Assembly (NCBI GenBank): GCA_905182985.1
Contig: CAJJDN010000153.1
Span: 1-64,000, forward strand
Length of the DNA stretch: 64,000 bases
From: Paramecium sonneborni
Taxonomy: Eukaryota > Ciliophora > Oligohymenophorea > Peniculida > Parameciidae
Direction of reading: 5' to 3'
Part shown: piece by piece, positions 13,491-26,539 of the stretch
How positions within the stretch are numbered: the first letter of the stretch is position 1
Layout: every line of letters begins with the position of its first letter
Program-made: the position numbers and the translations under genes
The notes under the pieces: generated by a model
Databases searched by the model: none
Seen by the model: the letters and a program-made list of their open reading frames with translations, nothing else
Told to the model about the DNA's origin: nothing

Positions 13491-14100
13491 TTAAAATAAT
13501 TAAATTAATTTTAATCTAATTGTTTATTTTTACAAACATATTTATTAAATTTAGTAAGTTTCACATTTTTACATTAAAATAATTAAATTAATTTTTTTCT
13601 AATTGTGTATTTTAACTACATTTTTCATTAAATATGGCAAATTGAACATTTTTATATTAAAATAATTAAATTAATTTTTTTCTATTTGTTTATTTTTATT
13701 ACATTAGTCATTGAATATTGTTAATTTAACATTTTTATATTAAGATAATTAAATTATATATTAAATTTTTATTTGTTTATTTNNNNNNNNNNNNNNNNNN
13801 NNNNNNNNNNNNNNNNNNNNNNNNNNNNNNNNNNNNNNNNNNNNNNNNNNNNNNNNNNNNNNNNNNNNNNNNNNNNNNNNNNNNNNNNNNNNNNNNNNNN
13901 NNNNNNNNNNNNNNNNNNNNNNNNNNNNNNNNNNNNNNNNNNNNNNNNNNNNNNNNNNNNNNNNNNNNNNNNNNNNNNNNNNNNNNNNNNNNNNNNNNNN
14001 NNNNNNNNNNNNNNNNNNNNNNNNNNNNNNNNNNNNNNNNNNNNNNNNNNNNNNNNNNNNNNNNNNNTTTATTTATAACATTATTCATTAAATATTGTAA
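13491..14100. repeat. 83-bp AT-rich tandem minisatellite
   Basis: The landmark TTAAAATAATTAAATTAATT starts at 13491, 13574 and 13657, with a degenerate form (TTAAGATAATT) at 13740, so the period is exactly 83 bp. Copies differ by a few substitutions. The unit also contains TTGTTTATTTTTA and CATTAAATATTG blocks, and the sequence after the gap at 14068 resumes inside a unit. The array therefore spans the gap. Confidence 0.85.
13783..14067. other. Assembly gap (285 N)
   Basis: A run of N inside the 83-bp tandem array. The repeat explains why assembly stopped. Open frames that appear across it are meaningless. Confidence 0.99.
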
Positions 14101-14431
14101 ATTAATTAAAAAATGTTATAACTAAAACATCAAAACCTTGAAATTTTACACTAATTCTAACAGCAGTATAAGTTAAATGTAAAATTTTCATTTGTCCGAT
14201 TTACAAGTTATAAATTCAAGCCTTCATTCTAGTTTTAATTTCACCTCAGAAAATATTTGATAACAACAAAATTAATGAAACAAAGTAGCACCTTATACTT
14301 ATTATTCAAATCCTTTAGTGATACCAATACCAAATTTTCTCAAAGATCAGGATTTTTAGATAAGAAAGTCTTTTTCTGCTATTTTTTCATTTCATACAAT
14401 TTACTAATTTTCTTTAGAAGTTGTACATTAA
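14101..14431. other. Intergenic, nothing recognised
   Basis: Follows the minisatellite. No frame shows convincing coding character on either strand. Confidence 0.4.
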
Positions 14432-14587
14432 TCATGTAGGTTTTTTTTAAAATTCCTAATAAAGCTCATTACACATCAATAAAGTTAAATTTTTTATATA
14501 CTTTTAAATAGGTTGAGGTTTATTAGATTCTAAATATGCAGCCTCATCCATGCATTCAAATAAAGAATCAATTCTTTTTCCTTGCAT
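14432..14587 (-). CDS. Possible small ORF (51 codons), unresolved
   Basis: Starts MQGKRIDSLFECMDEAAYLE and ends QKKPT before TGA. Its composition (Glu, Asp, Met, Ala) is more protein-like than the surrounding AT-rich DNA, and the frame stays open upstream to about 14800, although that extension is a low-complexity Ile/Phe run. It could be a short gene, a last exon, or a relic. No family recognised. Confidence 0.3.
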
Positions 14588-15299
14588 TTTTTTATAATTG
14601 ATCCCTTTTACCAAATTGATGAGTATTATTTTTATTAATATTATTATTATTTTTTTAAAACAATATATTCTTGAATCGTAAATATTTAAAAAAAAACAAT
14701 GATATATAATGTTTGGAAAATAAATTATAATTGTAATATATATTGTAATTTTAGAATTGAAATGAGATGAAAAAAGATCATTATAAAATTGAAGGATCAC
14801 TATATAATTCTTTAAAATATGAAGTTTCTTAAATATTAAGCCTTCAGCTTTGTGAACTACCGTTATTCAAATTAAACTAAAAAAGACATTTCAATATACA
14901 AACACCTTTTTCAATAATTATCATTTGGAATTTGAAAAAAAAGCTATCACTTTATAAATAACTTAAATTATTTTAGAAAAAGTAGATAAATAGAATAAAA
15001 TTTAATATATTTTAATAGTTGACATGCCTCATCTATTTTTGATATTGTTTCATTTTGTGGAAAAAATTATAAAATCATTTTACAAAGCTATGTTATAATT
15101 ATTTTGTATAGAAAAGATTTTCGAAAAAACCTAACACTTACTTAATAAACTATAAATATTAATTAAGATAGATAATTTATTAAAAAATATTAAAAGTTAT
15201 AAAAATTGCAGAAAAAGTAACCAATCAATTAAAAAACAACATAATTAAAAATAATATTTAACTAATAACAATTATATATTTTTTTTAGCCTAGATTAAA
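14588..15299. other. AT-rich spacer
   Basis: Apart from the low-complexity frame extension noted for the small ORF, no gene, repeat or structured element was seen. It forms the 3' flank of the large minus-strand gene ending at 15300. Confidence 0.5.
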
Positions 15300-18200
15300 T
15301 CAATAAAAATTGTTTTTTTGTTCAAAAATTTTTTTTAAATTAATTCCATGTTTTGACGTAAATTAAGAATTTTTGATATTTGCATATTCACAAGAAAATT
15401 TTTTCATAGCTGAACCGAATCTAAATTTGGAGGCAAATTAATCATTTTCACCAAATGATTGATAGTAAGTAAGTTAATTAAATTCTCCATACGTTATAAA
15501 TACTTCTTTTTATTCTTTATTTTATTCTTTATTTTATACTTCATTTTAAAGCACAGCTAGTCCTTTAGATTTACCTGAGGGATCTTTAATTTACTATAAA
15601 ATTTATTCTTTATCTATAAAGCAAATGTTTATATTATTATCTGTTAAAATCAATAATAAATTTGGATGTAATAATTACAATTAAATAAGTTTATTACCTT
15701 GTAATAAATCTTAGCTTTCGTTATTCAAATTTATTAGGTCTGTTTTATGACTTTCAAGAGATATTAAAGAAAATTAAAATTATTCATCTTCTTAACAATA
15801 ACAACCACAAATTAGTTTTTAATCATTTTCAGATAAACTAATAGAAACCTATTATGGTTTTTTAATTTTAAATGGTTCTATCTAATAAATCTCATAATCA
15901 CCACCAATTTTCCAAAAGATGATTTATGCATCTCCATCAGAAGTAATAATTTAATTATTTTTATGATCCCTCAGCATATATTCAGCTTTATATGAACTAT
16001 TTTCTTAAAAATAAGTTTTATGAGCTTCTTATAAAACTCTAGTTTTAGTTAAAATAGGTGTTTTATCATCATATTAATAAAATACTTATTATGAATAGTT
16101 ATAATCACATAAGATTTATGGATGATATTTTGCAATAGCATAATATTTTAAGTTATTGTAATCTGCTATGAAAAAACCGTTTTAATTTTAAAAAATTATA
16201 AAATTCTGTTGATCAAAATACCATAATCTATTAATTTCTTAATTTTCCAAAATATTTTTAGATTCAAGAACTTTCAATTATTATAAGTCTTAATCACTTA
16301 GAGACCAAAAATGTATTAAGGAATTCTTTCCTGCAGATACAAGAACATCTTCTTAGCCAGTTTATACTTATTTTTTATGAATCTATAAGTATATTATTTC
16401 ATCTTTTTAGTATTAATAATGCACTTTAGAATTACAACATAATAAATCATATAATATAAGTTTACCACTAGTTGTACCTATAAATAATATGTTTTTAAAT
16501 CGATAATAAGCAAGTTTACAAAATTATTCTCCTTCTATTTATTATTAATTAATTGGAATTTATTTTTCAGTTCTAATATTTTAAATTTCAACACTTTTTC
16601 CACAAATAAATAATAAATCTTCATCAATTTATATATCTAATATTTTACCAATCTTATCGTAATAAAATCTTTTCTCAATAGTTAAATTTTAGATTTTAAT
16701 GATATATACAGATTACTCAGTAATTGCAAATAATCTTTATGAATTAATCTCTTTAATAATTGAAGTAACTTTATCAGATTAATTATCATTCAATTGAATA
16801 GTTCCTCTAAACTTAACTTGAAATTTAGATGTTTATTAGTCAAATTCTTCTCTATATACATTAATAAATAGATTATTGTAACTTTAAGATTCCATATTTT
16901 ATTATAATTTATACCCTGCAAAATATAAATCATTTGTATATTTCCCGATAGTAAATGCAGTACAATTTATAGAAGCTTAAAGACCATCACATTTTTTAGG
17001 TGAAATTTATTTATCCTTTAAAAAAATTATTGTAGAGGTTATATTTGTTTGTTCAATTTAATGTAAGTTTTTTTAATCTTTGTCCGATTTAGAAAATAAT
17101 TAATAAGATTGATAATCTTTAGACCATAATTATAAATAATGATTCTACTAACTATGTGTAAATAACTGAATATTATCTTCACTGTTTTTTATAATTTCTA
17201 AAGATTTAATAGGACTAATAATATTTATTGATTGAAGGAATTATTATTTTATTATATCCCATTCATTGATATAACCCTTTGAATCTCCTGATAATAAAAT
17301 TTATTGGGTTTTTTTATAAATTTTTCTTGTAAATGTTCTTAGTGCTGTTACAGATGCATTATTATGTTATAAATCCTTTCCGATTTTCATTCCTTTTTCA
17401 GTATCCCAAATTTAAATAATTCCATTGTTATCTCCTGAAATAATATTTTTATTGTTTGAAAAAATACAGGATGTAATTGTTGATAAAGAACTTGAGTTTT
17501 ATTATTTGAGTAAAACTTGTAAATCCCAAATCTAAATTTTTTTCTATTAAACACTAATAGTTGCAATTAATAATTCAGTTATTTTAGTAATTGATTTAAT
17601 TCGATCATCTAACAAATTAAAAGACAATAATTATTTCTCTTTGTAATTCCATAAGCTCATAGTTGTTACGTTATTATAAGTAGAAAATGTTACGATATAT
17701 TTGTCATCATCAACAAATTAAACTTTGAGTTCTTCCCCCTTTAATTCAAATAGTTTAAATTTGCCATTTGTAATCAAATTTTTTTCTTCTTCAACTTATA
17801 ATTCCTCTATAAGTAAAAATTAACATTTATTAAATTTAGCAAGAAACCCTAATACTAAAATATTTTAATTCTAACTAACTTCGATAAGTGTATATTTAAC
17901 TATTTCTAGACATTCAGAAAAGCGATTTTGTTTTCGAATTTCTTCACATTTATTATGTGAGCATTTGTAGTAGAATTTATAAATTCTTTCATTTTTAACA
18001 AAAAAAACCTTTTCCTTTGATAGAAAAATAAAATAAATCTAATTGCTTGCAATTTAATTTATCTCGTCAGGCGCTGTATTTTAGATTATATTTTGATTAT
18101 CAATTATAAGGTTATCTTTGTCATTTGAATCTATTTTGATTCTCTTTATCTAATTTTAGTCTGATACAACAAGTAATTCATCATCTTTATTTGTAAAATT

Positions 18201-21200
18201 CGCTATTTAACAAATAAATTTAGGATCTAATTCAATTTTAGAATTTTTGATTTGAATAAAATTTTTTGAATTTTGATAAAAAAATGCATATTTCTATTAA
18301 TTTTTAGAAACAAACATTTAATTTAAATTGGGATTAAAAATTTCATCTTGATCGTTGTTTTTATTTAAAGTTTAATTTTTATAATCATACCATAGAATCA
18401 AGTTTTTATCTTGATTCTACTTTTTGGGAGAAATTTTAATCATTAATACTATTTATTCTTATGGTTTATAGTAATGGAAAAAACATAGCTTGTTCACATC
18501 AAGTTCTTTATAGTCATCATCTTCATGCTCAACTTAAAAACTTGGTAGTTCATCAATTAATATCTAATTCCATTTAACATTACTAAGATCTGCAAAATTA
18601 AAATTACATTATGAAATATTGACTTTACTGAAATTAGATTTAGACAATTTAACATTAACAAGATTAGCATCTATTAATTCAACATCATTAATAACTATAT
18701 CCGAAAGATCTTATTAAAATTAATATTTCAATTTATGAAGAAGATATAAACTGTTTGAACTAGCTTAAATAATTCTTTATGCATTTTCTTCTACTGAATA
18801 TAAATTTTCTTAAATATTTTATGAAGCAAATACTTGAGTTTATGATCGTTTAATTTTAATACTCTAACTCATTTTTAATTTATCATCTTCCCCTATAAAA
18901 TCTTTTTTTGGAATAATTGTAGAGAGACTGATAATTTTAGAGAGATTAATAATCTCAAATAGTTTTTATTACAAGAATTAATTATTACTTAATTTCTCAA
19001 TCATAAATTTAACAATACCATTCATATAATCTTTTGATAAATTATGAACACATAAGTCATCAAGTTATGTATTCAAATCTTTTATCTATTTTACAGTAAA
19101 ATCTTAAACTTTTTTAGGATATAAATCTTAATTAAATTAATCTAATGAATTGATCAACCATTTTGCTACCAAAAATTCTTATAATGATTTATGATTAAAT
19201 GAATAGATTCCATATTTTTATCTTATAGGCATAATCTTTCTAAACAGTTTTTTTATTTAACCTTATTCTAATTCATCATTAAAATATACATCTCTCCAAT
19301 CAGCATCCTTATTTTTTTGAAATAATAATATTCTTGGTGTATATTAGACTTAACTTAATTATGAAATAGTCATATCATTAGCTAATCTATGAGTAAATTC
19401 CCAAATATCAGCTAAATTTGAAATGTAAGCTAAGGATTCACCTGATTCCTTTAATTTACTTATTTATCTCTTAAAGAATTAACCAAAAAATTACTCATAA
19501 AAATCATAAGAACATAAAGGATCTAATTAAAGTGCATTTTATAAAATTGTAAAATCATCTTATTAACCAAAATAATTAAGTAGAACTTTTTCCCTTTCAA
19601 TATCATTTGGTTCTTTTACATAATCCTCTAAAAATTTCTCATGACTGACTATTTTTGTCCATTCTTTTTATACATCTTCTTAATTGTACTTTTATTATTA
19701 GAATAGTTTTTTATGAAATGATTCTTTAAGAGTACTTAATTCTTATCTATGTTTAATCATTTAAGGTAAAACAGATGCCACAATTTCAATCATGAAAGGT
19801 GTTTCTAATAAGGATGTTATATCCATTTATTTAATATTTTTAAAATAAAATTCTTTAGACTTAATTTCTTCTAAGGATTATTACATTGTTAATGCTATGT
19901 CTCCACTTGCAAAACTTTCACATAGAGATAGAATTTTTTCAATTTGATTCTTTGATAATAAGAATATTTAATCTTGAGAATCAGATTATTATTCTTAATC
20001 ATTAATAACTTTATTGACTTCATTAAATAATTCTTCAAATGCAAAAAATCCATTATTATCTTTATTATTAAAAAAGAAATCCTTTATAATTTTTTTGACT
20101 GACAAAATAACATGATATTCAATATATGTATTAACTTATTGATTAGTAAAATTTAATAATCTAATTTCTTTATAGAATTGAAGATTTTCAGATTCAGGTA
20201 AGAACCATTATCTATAGTCAGTATTTACAAACATTTCAGATCTTGATGTAGTTATAATTTTAGGAAATCTAAGATTATCTGATTAACATCTCCACTTATA
20301 CAATTTATTAGAGAGAATAAGATTTCTATTAGTAAATTCAGATTTAATTTCATCATAGCTATCCATAATAATAACTAATTTAAATTAATTTTATTCAACA
20401 GCTTCTTTAAATTCAATAATTTATTTATCATTAAATCTATAGTTATCTGATTTCAAAGTTTCTTCCATTGCCATAGAAATAGGATCTTTCAATTAAGGTA
20501 AGGAAATAAAGATAGGAATTATTGGAATAGATTCTGCTATATTCATATTCTTTTTAAATAAAAGCCATAAAAATTCTTCTATTTTTCTAGCAGCTGTACT
20601 TTTTCCAGATCCTGCTTATCCATGAATCAACAAACTCAATTTCTATTATTTCCATATAAATTCATTAATTTCTCCATTACTAAATAAATCATCTGTATAT
20701 AATGGAGTTTCCTCATCTTCTAAATTTTCAGATACTTATTTTTCCTTAGTTTTAATTGGTATATACACACTTTCAGAATTTAATATGATTCTTTATTATA
20801 ATATTCTTTACATTCTTATAATAAGTAAATCTTTTATTGTTCTTCCTTACAATTATTGAATATCCTTTTAAATTTAATCTATTGAGCCTTATAAACTTTT
20901 TAATTGAGATTAAATATTCACTAAATCACTTTTTATATCTTAAAAAAACAATAAACTAGTTCCTAAAGAATTACCTAAACTTTCAGCATTCTTCACAATT
21001 CCTTAAATTTCCCTTTCTAATTCTGCATACCTTTTTTTAAATTTTAATTTTTCATATTATTTAGTTTCTATTGTTATTTTATATGCTATATCATTTAATT
21101 CTTCTAATTTTTATTTTATTTTACTTTAGACATCTTCTTCTTATGATGCCCAATATTATTAAAACATATTAGTAACTTAATTTTAATCTTAATCATCTAA

Positions 21201-24200
21201 TAATTATTTATTTCTTCTATCTGTCTCATATATTTGAAATTTAACTATTAAACCACGAGCTAAATCAGATGTTGCTTATGTTAAACAACTTGTTTTAAAT
21301 TATAACATTTCAAATATACATGATTATCTTATTCTCCATTTATTTTAATTTATTAAATCACTTGCTGCTTCTTTAAATTAATCATAATAATTTGGATCTG
21401 ATGTTACATCTTCCTTTTTCCATATCTAAGTTAATATAAAAAATATTTCTGATTTTAAATTTGCATTCAAAACTAATTTATAATTATTAAATATATCTTT
21501 TAATTTACCAAAATCATATATTTCATTCGGTAACTTTTCTTCATATATTCCTATCAATTCTTTTATTTTTTCTTCATTTTAATCTATTTTTTTCTAAAAT
21601 TAAGAATTTGCTCTTTTTAATAATTATGAATTATTAATTAAACCATAAAATATTCCCTATTATTAATTAATGAATTTCAAATTATCAAATTAAATTTATA
21701 CCTAATGTTCAATCTCTTTTATTTTCTCAAATAATTCTTCAAAAAACTTAGTCGTTTCATCAATTTTATTATTTCCATTTCCTTCTATTTCTTATATGCC
21801 TTTTTCATTTTAAATATTTAATGATAATAACTCTAGAAAATGTTAATTTACTTAACCATATAATTCTTTTTTAACATTATCATCATCCTCTTAAATTGTT
21901 TTATATTATTAAGCTAACTCAATCTTATATATATAATCTTTTATTAATTTTTATTTCTTTTCTATATCCTTCCAAATATTAGATTATTATAAATTTTAAT
22001 TCTTCTATTACCAACTCTTAAAACTTGTTTAATAGTTTTAATAATAACTAGTTATTTAAAATAATTTTTCTTTATTTTTTAACCATTTAGCATGATTATC
22101 TGGATAATCTATATTTTATTCTTAAATTTTATTATTATCTTTAAATAATTCTAATTCATCTCCTAGTTATTTATTGCTTTTATTAGCCTTTAAAATATCA
22201 ATTACCATTTAAATGGCTCTTTTAATTTAAATTAAATCATCTAAAAACTTATCATGATCATTCTAAATAGCTTAAAACATTGATTAACATATATATATTA
22301 CACCTTCATTTTTTACTTTTCTTATTGTTTCTTTATGTATTTAATACACCATATTGAGAGTCTCAAACTTTTTTAAAGTAATATTTTTAGCAATTTAATA
22401 AATAACATTACGTTTCCTCTAACCATTACCTATTACTTTAAATTTTATACAAGCTTCAAATTTACTATAAAAAAATTTAATGCATTTCTGAATACTTTTA
22501 ATTGAAGATAATTAAGTTGAAAATATTTATAAGGAATTAATTATTTAATCTGTTTGTAAAGTTGGTGATTTTTCATTATATTAATCTAGTTCCTAAATAT
22601 AATATTTCATCTTAATTAGTAATCTTAAATTCCATCTTAAAAATGCTGATCCTCCTTAAAGTAAATTTTATCCTTCTTTAAATCCATAATAATAATCTTT
22701 ATCATTATTCATCTGATATTTAGAATTCCTAATTCTAATATATTTAAGACTTGTCTATAAATCTTAAAGATTTATTAATTCAAATGCATCATCTTCAAAT
22801 TTATTAACAAGAATTTCAAATTCAGTTCTTGTACTTTTTTTTTTATATTTTTTTTTTTTATCTTTTACATCTTTAAGTAATTATAAAATATTCAATTAAA
22901 AATTAATATCTTATAAAATTGAATCTTGATAAATTTCTTATTTAAATAAAAAATCTCTTTAAAATTCTTCTTTTATTTTAACATCAATTTAATTATTTTC
23001 TCTTTAACAATATATAAGTTTTTTCAAAAAAAAGGAAACAAAAGTTTTGATATAACTTTTTTTCAATTTATAAATTTCTTCAAACCATCTTTTCTCTTTA
23101 TTATCAGATTCTTATTAAATTTCTTCAGGTGGTTGTTATTTTGGCTAATCTTTTTTACTGATAATTTATTTAGGAGATTCTAATTCATTTTCATTAGGAT
23201 TCTCAATTTCATGAAGTGAATAAATGAATTCTAATAATTAAATAGTATTAGTAATAGCTTTAGATAAATTATTATTTATATCTTAAATTTTAGACTTATT
23301 AGTTTTACTTAATAGTTAAATATGTTATTATAATTATTATTATGCTTTTTAAATTTCTTATGCATTATGCTACATAATAGATACTGTGCTTAAATTAAAT
23401 GAAAATGCATCTTAATTTTCTTTTTCGATAGCTTAAGTAAGTTTAGAAGAATATAAATATTCAAAACTTGGCATTTATTAATAACCATATAAAATAGAAT
23501 ATTACAATCTACCAAGTTCTTATAATTCTGCAATATTTTCAAATAATAATTTAGCTGTAGCATTACTTTCAATTAATCTACTATCTATATTTAACCAACA
23601 TGTATTTGCATTATTATGTATAAATGGTTAATCTGAAATTTTAAGAGATTATATTTTCGAAGAAGGAAGAATCAATTTTTATTAAAACAATTATGACAAT
23701 ACTTTAGTCCAAGTACACCAGATTTACCAATCAGATGATTTACTTACTATTTCTTTATAGACATTACTTAATTGATCTAAATAAGCATAAGTATCTTTTT
23801 ATTCATTTTTATATGTTCCTTATATTATACTTACGATTTCATATTTAAGTTATAATAAACCAAATATTATCTTTAATATTTTCTTTCTTGATGCTTTATC
23901 ATGTTCATTATAGATATAAATTACTCCATTCTTTAAACTCTCTAAAAATTCACGATCTATTGAAAATGATAAAAATGAAGTAGCTGCTCCAACAAAAAAT
24001 TACTTAGCTATTTCTTATAATTCATCACCATCTGTAGGAAGTATCGTAAATATTGACTCTATTATATAAAGATCATATTCTAAATTATTTTAGTATTTAT
24101 CAATATTCTTTTCAATATCTATTTCAGATTTAATTTAATTAATAGCATCTAAATATTTACGTTGATCTTTTTTAGGCATAAACCTATCTGTTTTTCCAAT

Positions 24201-24623
24201 ATTTATGTAGAAACAAAATACTATCCATGATAATAATGAGATTATTTAGGATAAATAAACTGAATGTTCTATAAATCCTTTTATCAAAATCTATAAAGCA
24301 TCAAGCAAAGGTTTAATATTTATTAATATAACATCTAAAATTTAATTTCCTTCATCTTTATTAACTATCAATTCCCATAATTCTTATTGATTATCTAAGA
24401 AGAATTAAAAACTAGATTAAAGCTTCTTTTTCTCACTCAGAGCTATTATTGCATTTTTAGCAATTATCTCACTATGTTATTATATCAATTTCGCCATTTT
24501 TTCTTTATTTGTCAACTATACTTTTTATTGACCTCTCTCCATCTCTTGTTTATTATTACTTTTATTATTCTTTGGAACTTTTGTGGCTGCACAACCTCCA
24601 CCTCTTAAAAAAGAAATAAACAT
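15300..24623 (-). CDS. NACHT-pentapeptide-WD40 STAND NTPase (NLR-like)
   Basis: About 3,100 codons, starting MFISFLRGGGCAATKV and ending NNFY-TGA. The first 1,300 residues are helical and Gln/Glu-rich with one hydrophobic stretch (LSQIISLLSWIVFCFYI). A NACHT-type ATPase follows: Walker A GQAGSGKST at 20595-20621 (near residue 1335) and Walker B LVIIMDSYDE at about 20350-20380. A pentapeptide-like stretch (DANLVNVKLSKSNFSKVNIS, about residue 1970-2030) precedes a long WD40-like region to the C terminus, with blades such as IIQIWDTEKG and GYINEWD. STAND proteins of this layout act as signal-triggered oligomerising switches; the ligand here is unknown. The pre-NACHT region matches no effector domain I can name. 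It was read through in one frame in most places; small introns may have been missed. Confidence 0.8.
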
Positions 24624-24874
24624 TTTTATGAATAAAATAATTTTTAACAAAAATTAATATCTTTTTTTTGAAACTAGCATTTTTATATATATATTTACTT
24701 ATGAATATATTCAATATATTTTTTTACTTATATGATTCTACTATCTTATATAAATATATATTATGTAAAATAAATAATAAAATGGGATATTTAAAATATA
24801 GTATGTAATGATTATCTAAATAAATGTTTATAATCTAATATTGAATTAAAAATGATATTAATATATTAGAAGTA
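24624..24874. other. Divergent intergenic region (251 bp)
   Basis: Separates the starts of the NACHT gene (leftward) and a small basic-protein gene (rightward), so it should hold both promoters. It is almost pure A/T with TATATA runs; no specific site can be named. Confidence 0.5.
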
Positions 24875-25468
24875 ATGAATTAATCAACAGGATTAGATGA
24901 GCAGACCTTAAAAGAAAATTTATCAAGATTAAGTAATCTGATGACTACATAAAAAAAGAGTAAGATGGATTAAAAACCAGACTTGCAAAATTAGATGATT
25001 AAAAAGACAATATTTATGAATTTGAAATTTTTTGTAAAACCTTAAGTGCAAAAAGTACAAGTATCAAAAAACACAAAAGTTCCTGAAACAACATCCACTC
25101 AAAGTTAGACTCCAAAAACTATCACAAAATAATAAATGTATAGACCATAATCTATGGCTCTTTTTAAGTAGATTTCTGAATTCAGAGAACTAAAATAATA
25201 AGAGAGTTCTATTAAATAAGAGTTATCTCATTATAAAGATTGGGTAGGCTTATCAGTAGTTCATCGAAATGAAATATTTCAAAAAAAGAAGCAATTGAAA
25301 ATAAAAAGGCTTCAATAAGAAAAAGAATAATAGATAATTAGTGCTTGTACATTTACACCTAAACTTTCTCAATAAATTAAGTATTCAAGTCCATAATCTT
25401 AAATTATAAGTAAATCATATCTTGATTTGCATAAATTAAAACAGAATTATAATGATAAATTATATTGA
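24875..25468 (+). CDS. Small basic hypothetical protein (197 aa)
   Basis: Intron-free frame from MNQSTGLDEQTLKENL to NYNDKLY-TGA. The protein is rich in Lys, Gln and Ser, with a central helical stretch (KQLKIKRLQQEKEQQ) followed by ACTFTPKLSQQ. The TFTPKL-type motif followed by Ser/Gln-rich sequence recurs in ciliate cytoskeletal proteins, but I cannot assign a family. No signal peptide or membrane segment. Its start lies 251 bp from the divergently transcribed NACHT gene. Confidence 0.6.
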
Positions 25469-26539
25469 TGTCAAAATTTAGTTTTTCAATTAGTAATTTA
25501 AGATTATTATTCAATATATGATTATATAAATAATTAAATAGTATCTATACTAACAATTTTCTCAAATCTTATAAATTACTGTTCATTAAGATATATTATG
25601 TAAGTCTTTAGTATTAAAGTGAATAAGATAGTTTAAATAAAAATAATAAAATAAACTAAAATAGAAAACAGCAGAAGGAATTGTCAATGATTAAGAAAAT
25701 ATAAATGGAACAACTTAGAATTATAATCAATTTTTATTGTTTCAAAGTTAACCTGTGAAAGTATCATATAATTAAAAGGAAATGAAATTAAGGATTAATA
25801 TATATATAACATGAATTAAATCGATAAATTTATGTTTATGTTTAAAAATTAAAATAGATATAAAGGATGGAAAAGAAAAAAATATTAAAAGAATTAAACT
25901 ACCTTAGAATGCTTTATGTTTCTATTACAATTATGATTAATAAGTTCTTTGACATAAGTAAATTGTACCTAGCTAATAATCCATTCCTATAAATTTATTC
26001 TATTGCTTATTATTTATTATTATTTTTCAATTTTATATTTTTTATCAATCTATAAAAATGATATGTTTTTTTATTAATTCAAAATATTTTGTTTTTTAAA
26101 TATTGAATTTAATTAATTTATTTAAGAATGTTTACAAATGTGTTAAAAATAGGATAATTATATTTCATGTTTTCATTTAAAATTATTACATGATGATTAA
26201 AATTTATTAAGTATAAAATGATCAAATTCTATTTTATAAAAAAGTATATAATAAACATCTAATGTTGATATAGTAGAGAATTCTGCATGTATATGTTTAA
26301 AATCTACCAAATTCAAGTAGATATAATTTTAATAACCTTTTCTGTTGTTGAATTCTTGAATTCTTCACTAATAATCAATGATAAATTATATCATGATTAT
26401 AAAATTGGAAGAAACTAGGAATCAATTGTGATATAATCTATCTATTTTCACAAAATTAAGGATTTGAATTAGAAGATTTTAAAATTCAGAGAAAGTATTT
26501 TGCAGGAATTTTTGCTAATATAAAAAATTTTGTAATCGA
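25469..26539. other. Intergenic region with one short open stretch
   Basis: A frame near 25668-25815 reads AEGIVNDQENINGTTQNYNQ and stays open for about 45 codons before TGA; it may be a decayed exon or an intron-split gene I could not assemble. The remainder is AT-rich with stops in every frame. Confidence 0.35.

Noticed and set aside
13773..14088. Open frames across the run of N on both strands
   Set aside because: Produced by translating N; no information content.
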